A DNA stretch of 64,000 bases from Aporrectodea caliginosa (lineage: Eukaryota; Annelida; Clitellata; Crassiclitellata; Lumbricidae). The number at the start of each line of letters is the position of its first letter. Position 1 is the first letter of the stretch. Shown here one piece after another: positions 11,260 to 22,004 of the stretch. The notes beneath the pieces were generated by a model that saw only the letters and a program-made list of their open reading frames with translations, ran no database searches and was not told the origin of the DNA. The DNA is taken from the NCBI GenBank assembly GCA_020284085.1, contig JACEVL010000062.1:1490795-1554794 (forward strand), in the 5' to 3' direction. Made by a program: the position numbers and the translations under genes.

Positions 11260-12260
11260 GGCAGTTTGCAGATGAAATTTATTGATAGCGACGTAAGGTG
11301 CTGACAAAAGTAGCAGTTTATTGGCACCATCGAATTGGGTAAGCAATTCGATAGTTGACCGTCTGACGAATACCACCCCACCCAGTTCCCACTGAGCACA
11401 CAGTCCTTTAGCTACATCGGTCAGAGTGTATTATATATAGTCTGCGCCTCATGCACTTCTGTGTTAGCTATAGCGTGCGGTTCGCCTTTCTATACCGACT
11501 TATTTCAGGATTTAAATCTCGGATAGTCGCAGGTTCTAATATACCTCAACCACTGCGAAGCGACCTTGAACAAGTTGCTCACCCACAATTGTCTGTGAGG
11601 ATGGTAACGGGAAACCACCAAATGCACTCATCTCATCCCCGGGTGGCATTAAAGACAATGGACCTGCCTTCGGGCAGAGAACTCATCTCATCTCGGGCTA
11701 TAATGACACTTAACATCATAATATATATATATAGGCTAGCGCAGAGTAGGTATCTTAGAGAAGCGCTATATAAATTCTCAGAACGAATTAGTAGTCCTCG
11801 ACCACCGTAACTGCTCCTGTGTCCCCTTCTCTCTGTTCTTCTGACAGCCGGATTTTGTTCTGCCCGTGGTATCTTTGGACCAGCGCATATTTTAACGAAT
11901 CTGGACTACTGGGACAAAGTCTGCTACACTACTTTTAATGTTATTGGAAACTAACATTGAAAGTAGAGTATTATCTGGGGCAAATCAACAAAACTACTGG
12001 GACAAATCCCAAGACTACTGGGACATTTGTCCCAGCATATAGGGCCTAGTTATAGAGTTAAAATATGCACTCATTTGAACTGCTTTGGACAACCCCTCTG
12101 ACTTGACGCAGCGTCGTGAATAAGTTGGAGGATTCTAGGTCCGACAGCAGGTCGAATGATGATCACTTAGCTAAGGTGAAAAACGAATATAGCTTCCCAG
12201 AAACCAATCAACGTCAAATAGTCGTTTACCGACAAGCAGGGCCTATATAAATGCAAATTT
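11260..12260. other. Repeat-rich non-coding stretch
   Basis: Contains a short TA-run near 11722, a dispersed tail (gcgctatataaattctcagaac) near 11762-11784, and at 11880-12050 repeated words ctactgggacaaa and tcccaagactactgggaca. No gene is supported. Confidence 0.45.
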
Positions 12261-12264
12261 AGGC

Positions 12265-12440
12265 CTACGCGTTTGTCTATAGCGACCGACCGTGTATTAG
12301 CCTCGAGTCCATCGACCCTGCTCACTTTTCAATGAACTGATCGGGTAATATCCTTCACCACTGCCTCCCCGTTTGAATGGACACCACGCCATTTAAGGTC
12401 CCTGTGCACGGGACGTGTTATACGAATGAAAATTTTACAT
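12265..12440 (+). repeat. Dispersed repeat D
   Basis: Shares tctatagcgaccg, aatgaattgatcgg, cgtttgaatgg and gtccccgtgtac-type words with copies at 16155-16330 (+), 29925-30005 (-), 48815-48930 (+) and 55670-55850 (+). About 175 bp, with no coding capacity and no clear tRNA-like head. Confidence 0.7.
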
Positions 12441-12576
12441 CAGGTAGCAAAACAATGCAGAGTAAGCTAGAAGAGTCACCAGTGGCGGCAGTGCATATTT
12501 TAACGGATTTTTACTACTGGGACCAGTGGGTGGCGTAAGTAGTAGGATTCATGCCGCACACCAGGCAAGTGCCCAA

Positions 12577-12745
12577 CATGCTCGAAAAGTTGACGACCGG
12601 GGGTAGCGGTCCAACATCCTCAAAAACTTGACGACCGGGGGGGGGTAGCGGTCCAACATGCTCAAAAAGGTGAAAAGGTGACGAGCGGGGGGGTAGCGGT
12701 CCAACATCCTCGAAAAGTTGACGACCGCGAGGGCAGGGGGTAGCC
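12577..12745. repeat. G-rich tandem repeat, 38-47-bp units
   Basis: Four units of the form tcctcaaaaacttgacgacc, then a G-run, then tagcggtccaaca. Each carries a run of 5-8 G, so the block could form G-quadruplexes. From 12760 to 13930 I see no gene. Confidence 0.75.
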
Positions 12746-13937
12746 GCCTCGTATCTATATCTCCTCCTCGGATTCCCGTCGAAAACTAACAGATGGCATG
12801 GATGTTCAGAGTCTCTGAGCTATGTTGCGTCGATAGAGTAGAGCGGCCACAGGTGACAGCGTTCGCAAACACGGTGACGATGCCGACGAGCAGTCCCTCA
12901 CTGGTGGAAGATGACGCACATCCGGCTATTCGTCGAGGCACAAGAAGTACGCAGAAAAAGTCATACATTGTGTGTCGGTCGGTAGATTGAACCGACCGAA
13001 GGTCGAGGTCACTCCAATGTTCCGCGTCGGTCGTCCTCCACCGAGACGAAACGGCTAAAGGCGGCGTACACGGTCCGTATGGCTGAGGTTCGACCGTACA
13101 TCAGAAGGATGGGCCTGATGCAGTCACATGGGCAAAGCCACTTGCCAACAAAATATCCTCAAACGCACAAAATCCTTGGCAAAACCAATGATAAGTCCGG
13201 TACGCAAACCCAGCACCAGAAAACTTCAACATGTTCGAATTTACTGAGGAAATTTTGTTTATGACTATGTTTAGGCTGAGGTCACGCTTCTGAGAATTTC
13301 TAAGGGCCCTACTAATCCAGCAGCGCGAATGAGTGGCCTTCTTGTTTATATGTAGGCCTACTCTATAACGGTCTGCCGTTTGTCTACCTGTCTGGTTGAA
13401 GTTCGTTGTTAGGCTGTGCCAAGTAAGTAAGTAAGTAAGTGTATTCTTGATTAAACCGGTTGCAGAAAAGCCGCACTCCGATGTACAAACATCATATACA
13501 AAAATACAAATACAAAATCAATAGGAGCTAGTATATAGCATTCTTCCTAAAATGTTTTCCTCATAATATTATTATTGTCGATAAGAGTCAAGACCCTGTC
13601 AAGAGACCGTGGGCGAAGGTAGTTGATTTCCTTGGTGGGAGCAACTTATGTAAAACATGTCCCGGATTGTTTAGAACAGCTGCTGTGAAGAGACCAGTAT
13701 CAGCCTTGCGACAGAGCTGGTCAAAGGTTTGGTTGTCAACGTGGAGGTATACCCCGCCGTATCAGCATACTTATGATGGATTGGAGCCTGTTTTTATCTT
13801 GCTGACGAGCAATCCTCACCATGCTTGGCTAGCATACAACAGGCGTGCCACAGTCGTGGCGTGAGGAACCACATCAAGGTTTGGGCCCTTGAGGCCATGA
13901 GCAGTTAAAATGCGCAATGCATACATGGACTGTCTAG

Positions 13938-15758
13938 TAGGGTGACATGGGGAATTTCCCCGCGGTAAAACCGCGGTAAATCCCGTGGTAATGGGGACAA
14001 CAATTGCGGTAATACCGCGGTAATGGGGACAACAATTGCGGTAACCGCGGTAATGGGGTTTACTCTCGCCGTAAGACCGCGGTAATGGGGAATGAGACGG
14101 CGATTAAAGAGCGGTAACGGCAACTATTATAGTTCTATAGTTTATAGACTACAGCTTGTAGACTATACAGTAACTTACTTCCTTAGTTAGGCATATAGTT
14201 ATTTAATTACTTAACTTAAAATTCCAGTTTCACTTCCATTCACTTTTCGATGCCACAAGCTCATATCAATTGTACATCCTGTTTACGGAATTATTTTGAA
14301 ATAAACTGTTAAAATAAAAACGCGACCGAAGTTGTTTAAAAAATAATTGTACTTCAGCTAAAAGTTTTATCAGCTTGTCTATGTTGATGAATTAATTTTT
14401 AACGTAGGCCTAGTAGTCACGTGTCATTATTAGAGCTACGTGTACAATATCAAATCAGTCCAGGGTGATGTTGAGAACTTGAGAACTGAAAAGAGAATTT
14501 TTGTTTCCTGAAACTATAGGCCTACTAGTCAGAAATAGTCAGGCCTTGGTTAATGCAAACTGTCGATAAGAAAGTTTTTTGCGTAGCCTATGTTTTATTA
14601 ACCCGTTGCCACCCCCCTAGGTTTTTTTCATCTCACACTTTTTCCGTATGGAATAAAAATTTGACCTTTTAGGTACCTGTAGGGGGTTCATGTACACACG
14701 TTTTGAGGTAAAATGTGAGATGATATCTCACATCGTTCAAAAGTTATACCCAATATACCCGAGGCACCAAACCTGGGGTGGATACCACCCCCCTAGATTT
14801 TCGACTATATCTTATCCGTCATTTAATATTAAGAGAAACAAATTATACCATTCTATAGAGGGAATGTGGGGCTACATTTCTATGGTCACTGAGTTGACCT
14901 GAGACAACCGGAAGTGCTCAAAATAAATAATAATACGCGTAACATGCGTGAAAATGGCTAAATGGAAGCACTCCCCCCTTAGGTTTTGTCTGTAGCGTAT
15001 TCATTTGTCTTCCTGGAAGAGAAACAAAGATACCATTCTTTAGAGGGAATGTAGGGCTTCATTTGCATACCAACATCTTTGTCTTTTGAATACCGGAAGT
15101 GATCAAAATAAATAATAATACGCGTAATCTGTGTGAAAATGGCTGAATACATGTAGCATTACAACGTAAACCGATATGTATATGTATGGATATATATGTG
15201 TGGATGTACATTTATACTATATAAACATGTGTAGGGATGATTGTTTGTATCTTTTATACATAGATTAGTTTCAAAACACACATAATCTTATATTTGTTTA
15301 TCGAAAAAGTAAAAAATGTACGCAATAATATAAAATATCGCTAATTAATGGGTTCCGTTGTTAAAAGTGATGTAATTTCGAGGTGCATTCACATAATGTA
15401 CAACTAAATATACCATTCTGTGCAGAAATGAATGCTGAATCCATTGCTATATTACAAGTTATGATATGTAAAACCAAACACGAAATCCAGGGGGGGTGGT
15501 AACCACCCCCCCCTTGGTAGCCAGTGTTACAAAAAAGCTTGGTAGCCCTAGGGTTAAAGCAATCGGCAATACAAATAGTTTTTTAAACTTTTAATTGGTG
15601 AAAACTTTTGCGGGGAATGTGATGTCGTCCTGTGGGGATGGGGGTGGGGATGGGGAGAAAACCTGCGGGGATGGGGCGGGGATGGGGCGGGGATGGGGAA
15701 GATTTAATTGTTGCGGGGCGGGGATGGGGACGAGATTGTCTCCCCGCGTCACTCTCTA
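13938..15758. mobile_element. Non-autonomous hAT element with internal repeats
   Basis: Flanked by a perfect 8-bp direct repeat CTGTCTAG (13930-13937 and 15759-15766), the target-site length of hAT elements. The ends are imperfect inverted repeats, tagggtgacatgggga at the left and tagagagtgacgcgggga on the reverse strand at the right. Inside, ggtaataccgcgg-type words repeat near the left end and ggggatggggc words near the right end. No transposase frame is present, so movement would depend on another element. Confidence 0.75.
14600..15160. repeat. Diverged tandem units of about 180-195 bp inside the hAT element
   Basis: Each unit begins near a C-run plus ctaggtttt-type word (about 14612, 14790, 14975). 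The second and third units share ccggaagtg, caaaataaataataatacgcg and taccattct-tagagggaatgt in the same order. The first unit is much more diverged. The duplication lies wholly inside the element. Confidence 0.6.
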
Positions 15759-15769
15759 CTGTCTAGCCT

Positions 15770-16150
15770 TGCAACATATCTGACTTACATGCGCTTCAAA
15801 ATTAAGGGTTTCCGTAAGCGTTACCCCTAAGACAGTCAATTTATCTACTCTAGTTACCCCTAGTATGACAGAGGGTCATCCACTGCCCCACCCTACCCCC
15901 ACCACGCCTAATCAGCATCTCATAAGTCTTATTCTGATTCAGAGCAGCAAGTTCGGTAATATTTTTAAATTAATGTTGGCATCTAGGCCCCTACAATGTA
16001 GGCTACTTGAAATCTTCGCCAAAGCACTCGAGATCATATTCACATTGGCGTGTAAAATGTACAGCCTATATGAATGTAGGCTACAAGTAAATGTACACAT
16101 TTCTATAAATGCAAATGTAAATGTTTTCTATAAATAAGTATGCAAATGTA
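15770..16150. other. Non-coding stretch
   Basis: No gene or named repeat is seen. Short ggctac and aatgtaggctac words recur. Confidence 0.4.
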
Positions 16151-16154
16151 GGCT

Positions 16155-16330
16155 ACACGGTTTTTCTATAGCGACCGTGTGTGGCCTCGACCTCACTCAT
16201 TTTGCAATGAATTGATCGGATAAGATAGGCCCTACTTCGCCACCGTTGCCCATTTGAATGGGTTCCACGCCTGTTAAGGTCCCCGTGTATGGACCGTGCT
16301 AGCCCGAGATTTTAATCTCTGAAATAAGCT
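16155..16330 (+). repeat. Dispersed repeat D
   Basis: Second copy of the family at 12265: tctatagcgaccg, gaattgatcgg, catttgaatgggt and ccccgtgtatgg in the same order, ending ttttaatctctgaaat. Confidence 0.7.
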
Positions 16331-16539
16331 ATCTTTGGTATGCGATCCGGTAACGTCACGCCCTGCAGTGGCGCCTTGAAGTGTACGCTATAACCAACGT
16401 ATAGCTAACCCTAACAGTTTTGGAGCATTGCGAAATTACGGAAACGTGCTTATAAAAAGTCGACAGTTTTGATTGACGAGGGTCCATGTCCAAAGATCAA
16501 AACGACAGTTAGATTATTACCAGACTCAACAGCTATTTA

Positions 16540-16977
16540 GGGGTCGTCCATAAATTATGTCAACAAAATAGGGGAAGGGTTTGGAAAAGTTTGACAGTTG
16601 TTGACAAGGGGGAGGGGGTTCGGTACAGTTTGACGTCAACAAATTTTTTTTCCAATGAATCAACACAGACCCTTCAAAATGGTAGCGAAAACATTAAATA
16701 ATGCTAAAATGTATAAAGTGCTTAATGTTTAATACTACTAAAAAGGTGGTAATAAACTAAACTCATATATTTTTTATTTGATATTGCATTTTTTAGTGTA
16801 AAATGTTTAAAAAATTATTCTACATGTATTGAGCCATTGTGTTTCTTTTTTGTAGAGGGGGGTTTCTGGGATTGTTGACATAATTTTTAGGGGGTCCGTC
16901 AATGTTTGACAGTTGTTGACAAGGGGAGGGGGTCAAAAACTGCCTAAAATTTGTTGACATAATTAATGGAAGACCCC
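16540..16977. mobile_element. PIF/Harbinger-type MITE
   Basis: The left end ggggtcgtccataaattatg and the reverse complement of the right end (ggggtcttccattaattatg) form a terminal inverted repeat that continues through gtcaacaaa. The element is bounded by TTA on both sides (16537-16539 and 16978-16980), the 3-bp target duplication typical of PIF/Harbinger. No coding capacity. Confidence 0.75.
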
Positions 16978-17104
16978 TTAGGTCAGCTGTAAGCTTATAT
17001 CTAATAAAGCTTTTCCACCAGACGATCGTTTTGCTTTTGTGAAGTTTAGTCGCTATTATATAAAGCAACTGGAGCTAAATTTTTCTGAGCCCTTGAGTTT
17101 GGTG

Positions 17105-17380
17105 TATGGGGTGCGCGATGGTTAGCACTCGCTGGACTGTCAACTGGTAGGTTTTGGTTCAAATCCCCGCCAGGGCAGAAATTTGTCAGAATTCTGCTCC
17201 ACTTGTGCCTCTAGACTCTAGCCAATTCAGCTATGATGAGTACACTGGTCGCACACGTTCTGTGGGAAGATCAAACGGCGAGGGAGCCACTCGCCCTCAT
17301 ATGGCGTGGCGAAAATAGTCACTAAAGACTTCATACCCATGGCTGCCTCCTGAGGCTAGCTTATGGGATTTGTTTTCTTC
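17105..17380 (+). repeat. tRNA-derived SINE, family S1, near full length
   Basis: Has an A-box-like cgatggttagcactcgctgg, a perfect B box ggttcaaatcc (17156-17166), and the family body including gcagaaatttgtcag, ccactcgccctcatatg and ttcatacccatggctgcctc. It is matched by copies at 24895, 39975 (-) and 62150. Confidence 0.85.
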
Positions 17381-17689
17381 TCCGTCGTTTCATAACCATC
17401 ATCTTTTTCTTCATGAGCATATTTAGGGGGAGTTTAAGGGGTTCAAAGCCCCAAATAAGTTTCCGAAAATTTTTATATGGTTTTACATGTGAAATACCAA
17501 AAAACGTTAATTTTTGCGACCATCTCAAATGGAAAACCCTCCCCGAAATCTTAAAACCCCTCCGAAATTTTTCCTCGTTACGCCCATGATCTGCTTCTAA
17601 GGCTAGTACTACAACAAACATCTGACGCATACTACGAAGTTACAAACTCAGCAAAACCTCACCTCTCGCTATCTCTCCACAGGTCTTTC

Positions 17690-17920
17690 ACTCGAAACTG
17701 AAAACACTGTTTTGTCACAAATGCTACCCTGAATCCTCCACTTCCCCGTACCTACCTTGCCGTTTCAACTCTAAACACCACCCACCTTAGCCGACTGCCT
17801 ATCAGACTGTGGATTTTGACCCCCCCTATCGATTTTGTTTTGATTGAGCGCCTTTGGTTCCCGTGACTTCGCTTTTGTGGGCGCTGTAGAAGTTTCTTTC
17901 GAGTGTACGATTACGATAAC
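17690..17920 (+). mobile_element. 3' end of CR1/L2-like LINE
   Basis: The frame reads VFHSKLKTLF then a stop, with the family 3' UTR words ctatcgattttgttttgatt and cgacttcgcttttgtgggcgct-type sequence. It ends at gtgtacgattacgata, the short terminal repeat expected of CR1/L2 3' ends. It is strongly 5'-truncated. Confidence 0.8.
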
Positions 17921-18312
17921 CTCTTATACCCACATGACACATTATGCCCAGATAATGTTGAATATTAATAAAGAATGACGTAATCCTAAACTCCGTATAT
18001 TACTCTAGCGCCCATCCTGCGTCTGAACTTCCTGGAACCAAACGCTCAATCACTCGGTAAGACACGTTCAATCATGTGTCGTGAACAGCTTGACCCATCG
18101 CCGCACAAGCGTAATCGTTAATTTTAACTGGTATTGCCCTTCACAAAAATTTAGAAACTTTGCTTTTAAAAGCAAGCAAGCAAAAATCATCAACAAATGA
18201 CCAACTGTAAAGCGTGCAGCACTTTCCAGATACGAGCCCACGATAAATACATCAGCTAGCCTACTAGGCCTGTTACGCATGCAGCGTTATTTACAGCTAA
18301 ATTTGTTGATTC

Positions 18313-18739
18313 AAGTGCGACCACTCTCCATTTTCGGAAATCCCAAGCTCTTTCCCTAAAAATCCCAAGATTGGCCAAAAGTGTACAAAAAATTCCCAAG
18401 TTACTGAAAAGGATAAAAAATTAATAATTTGTGCTGAAATATGAAATGCTTTCTAACATTCACAGTTATTCGCCTAGCTAAGAACTGGTAAAGAAAAAAC
18501 CGAAGCAAAACGCTGAATTGACAAATTACGACGATGTTAACAATTAACAACAATAATAAAGTCTTTCAGACTGAGCGAGTTTTTCTAGCCTGATTCGCTG
18601 CCACTGTTGGAAAGTACAGTAAAAACTAGTCTGTAAACCTCAGACAAAAATCCCAAGATTGCTATGCAAAATCCCCAGATCCCAAGTCGACCCCAAAATC
18701 CCAAGATCTTAGGGAAAATCCCAAGGAGTGGTCACACTG
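18313..18739. mobile_element. hAT-like MITE
   Basis: Ends aagtgcgaccact (left) and cagtgtgaccact (right, reverse strand) with near-matching 8-bp flanks GTTGATTC and GTTGATCG. The interior repeats aatcccaag several times near both ends, which looks like subterminal repeats. No coding frame. Confidence 0.6.
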
Positions 18740-19399
18740 GTTGATCGCAATCAAAGATTCTTAATGCGGGGTATCTTAAAACGAATGGGTTTTTACCATC
18801 GACGATGGTTTTTACGCCTGATTAAAATAGACTGAGATTATAATTAAAGTAAGTAAGTCGCCATCACACAATGATTACCCGATATATAATAAATAATGTA
18901 ATATAAATTAATACAACTATAGGCCTATAGTTATAGATAGGCCTATGTAGATAAATATAAGTTATAGACAGCAGAAGGGCAGTCCGTTAAGCTAGCCCCG
19001 ACTGCCCGAGAGTGTTTGAAGTGTTAGCAACTTCATTATTTCTTGCCTTGACATAATTAATATAAGTTCGAGTGGTATAATGCTCTCTGACCGTCTCGTC
19101 TTCCAACCGACAGCATACGATCACTGATCAGTGATTTAAACCCCGACCTTAGTTATGATTGACAGTCCAGAAAGGCTACCCCTTGACTATAGCACACATA
19201 AAAATACAAAACTAAAATAAAATAAAGCTACGGAGTGAAAGCGTTTTTATCATTGTAGGCCTAAACTGGAGAATGAGAATGTCAACGTAAGTCATCTTTA
19301 ATCAATATTGGGGCATACCGGTATGATATGGTTGAATGGTGATCAGATACACAGGCACAAAGAACAGAAGGATGCGGGTTCGATACCAGGTGCCTAAGG

Positions 19400-20210
19400 T
19401 TCATTCATCGTAATCGTAATCGTAAACTCGGAACTTCTACAGCGCCCACAAAAGCGAAGTCGCGGGAACCAGCTTATTCACAGGCGCTCAATAAAATCAA
19501 AATCGATAGGCAGGGGTCAAAATCCAGAGAGTCAGGCAGGCAGGCAGGCAGGCGGCTAAGGTGGATGGTGTTTGGTGTTCAGACGGCGAGGTATGCAGGG
19601 AGAAGTGTTGGATTCAGGATAGGATTTGTCAAAAAGCAGTGTTTTCAGTTTCGAGTGAAAGACCTGTGGAGAGATAGAGAGAGGTGGAGTTTTGGTGACT
19701 TCGTAGGATGGGTCAGATATTTGTCGTAGTGCTGGCGGAAGTTTGTTCCACAGAGGTGGAACAGCTATGGCTATGGATCGGAGCGATTGGAAAATTTTAA
19801 TGATGAGGTGACGGAAGGGGGGAGCAGTGTTAGGGAGGAGGAGGAGCGGGTTGGACGAAGTGGCTGGATCGTGAACAACTGACGGAGATAGGAGGGCTGG
19901 GAGGTTTGAAGTGTGTTGTACGTGAGTGAGATGATTTTGTATTCTATTCGTTCAGGAATTTTGAGCCAGTGGAGTGATTCGAGGACAGGAGTGATGTGAT
20001 GGTATTTGGGGGTTTTGGTGACAGCACGGGCTAGGGCATTCTGAATTGCTTGGAGGCGGTTTATTTGAGTGATATCTATGTTTAGGAAAAGAGAATTGCA
20101 GTAGTCTAATTTAGCGTGAACTATAGATGTAGCTATTGTGGATGCAGTTTTGAAGTCAAGCATAGGGCGGATTCTACGGAGGTCACGGATATGCATGAAG
20201 CAAGAGCGAG
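19400..20210 (-). pseudogene. CR1/L2-like LINE, C-terminal RT region and 3' UTR
   Basis: On the minus strand, 20196-19771 reads a 141-residue frame with MLDFKTASTIATSIVHAKLD, YCNSLF, LQAIQNALARAV and LHWLKIPERIEYKI. This is the conserved thumb-side segment after the reverse-transcriptase core in CR1/L2-type LINEs. It continues into the family 3' UTR and ends at 19400-19420 in repeated tcgtaatcgtaatcgta (plus strand). The RT catalytic motif is not included, so the copy is 5'-truncated at about 20210. It is the longest LINE piece in the window and explains the shorter tails elsewhere. Confidence 0.85.
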
Positions 20211-20222
20211 AACATAAAAAAA

Positions 20223-20258
20223 TTTGCCATAGCCCACTCCCTAGTGGGCTATGGCAAA
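20223..20258. repeat. Perfect 16-bp hairpin
   Basis: tttgccatagcccact and its exact reverse complement are separated by the four bases ccct. It lies a dozen bases beyond the 5' end of the truncated LINE copy. Its role is unknown. Confidence 0.85.
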
Positions 20259-20754
20259 ATGAGCAGCAGTGGGACGCGCTTAAGCAATTTGGTGTTTGCG
20301 AATAGGCCTAGGGCCTACTTAAAACTAAGAGCAAGGCATTAGGTTTAAAACACCGTGTGATAACAAAGATCATTAGTAGGCCTAGGGCTAGACGGGCAAA
20401 AAGTAAAAAAACAAGGTATAGGCCTACCTTTAAAAAAATTGCCAAATTCACGGCAAATGCACGACAACAAATCAAAATTACATTGCGTTCATAAAACGTT
20501 GATTTCAATGATTTGTTTACGACGTTACGTCGGCGAATACAGCGTGTAAGTAAAAATTAAGATGTCACAGCCAACGAGGTAATAGAAGAAAGGTCACGGC
20601 TTTAAGTCAGAATACAATATTTTAATTGTAGGGGATCCGTTCATGCCCCGGACGTGAGCGAAATCAAAGCAACTACATTCACGACCCTCATACTATTGGC
20701 TAAAGTATGTCACGTGAACTTGCTAACTTCCTTGGGATTTTCAAATGGCGGGCA

Positions 20755-20850
20755 TCTTGTGGGTCGTTTAGGGTCAGGTTCGGCGTCGTGAGGGTCGGTT
20801 AGGGTCAGCTGCAGGTATTCGCCGTGAGGGTCGGTTAGGGTCAGTGCTAG
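20755..20850. repeat. Short GGTTAGGGTCA-type repeats
   Basis: Words gtgagggtcggttagggtca occur in near-tandem with related gggtcgtttagggtcagg. TTAGGG is embedded, but the spacing is not telomeric. Confidence 0.6.
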
Positions 20851-21210
20851 GGTTTGTGTCGTCAATAGAAATGCATGGTCAACAATCTTCCACCGCTTTC
20901 GGCAGTGCATGTTTATCGGTCGGCTCCTTTCACGTCCACAAAATCCTGTGACATGCATTGACCAATTGCGTAGCGGGCGTGATTCTAGTCCTGTCTAGGC
21001 CATATAGACTCACGTCGGGCGTGACTGTATACACGACCTATTTCAATTTACTTTTGGCGCCATCTGGCATTTGACTAAAATGTCTTTCTTTCTTGGCCAA
21101 TGTATTGATCGATCATGACCAAGGCGGCCGTTTCAGGTTCAATTTGTTATGTTTCACATAAATTTATGGATTTTGACACAAGTGCAGCATATGTGAAAAA
21201 TCACGGCAAA

Positions 21211-21667
21211 GGGCCGTCCATAAATGACGTCACGCTATTTTTGGCCGATTTTTGACCCCCTCCCCATGTCACACTTCGTCACAAAAAGTCACACACCCCT
21301 GAAAAATGACGTCACAAAGCTCTAACCCCCTAAAACCAAATTTCCACTTGATAATAAAACATGTTTCAAATCCCATTTATTGTCATCGTAATAAGTATTT
21401 AAAAATCTGATGGTGAAAAATATTTAAATAATTAGAAAATTATTAATAATGGTGCCCGTATACATTAAAATAATCAAAAGAATTAAGAAAATTTTAATAT
21501 TCAAAATTAGTGCTGTTATTTTAAACTTAAAATGTTGTTAATTGTTAAATTTAATTACACAGACCTGATGTGACGTCACACTTTGCTGCCCCCCTCCCCA
21601 TGTCACACATCGTCACAAATTTCTGACCCCCTCCCCCTAGGTGCGTGACGTCATTTATGGACGGCCC
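21211..21667. mobile_element. MITE with CGTCCATAAATGACGTCA ends
   Basis: The left end gggccgtccataaatgacgt and the right end, on the reverse strand, are inverted repeats that continue to gtcacgc. Flanking CAAA occurs on both sides (21207-21210, 21668-21671). Subterminal words cccctccccatgtcacac recur at each end. It shares the CGTCCATAAAT core with the element at 16540. No coding frame. Confidence 0.7.
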
Positions 21668-21744
21668 CAAATGCTAGAATTAATAATAATAATAATTATA
21701 TTTTCTTTAACGTAGTGGATCCGTTGATTCCGTTCACGCCCCGG

Positions 21745-22000
21745 GCGTTATCGACCTTTGTTAAGCGCCTGACAAACGCACTGCGCTGTACATTAATTTT
21801 ACATGTTATGCAATTGAAACAATTCACAAGAACACAAATGACAGAAAACATAAATCTTATAACTACTAACAGAGCAGACAGCCTGCAATACACGGCGCTA
21901 ATAGCAGTCTACAAAGCTTGTCCGCCTACGGGCTCGAACTCAGTACCTCTCGCTCTCTATGCCAGTGTGTTATCTAATGCGCTAACGGGCCCCCACGGCA
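21745..22000 (-). repeat. tRNA-derived SINE, family S3
   Basis: On the minus strand the head reads cccgttagcgcattagataa and has a B-box-like gagttcgagcc, with the body ending in cagtgcgtttgtcaggcgct. It pairs with the copy at 46890-47140. The overlapping open frames are incidental. Confidence 0.75.
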
Positions 22001-22004
22001 TTCA

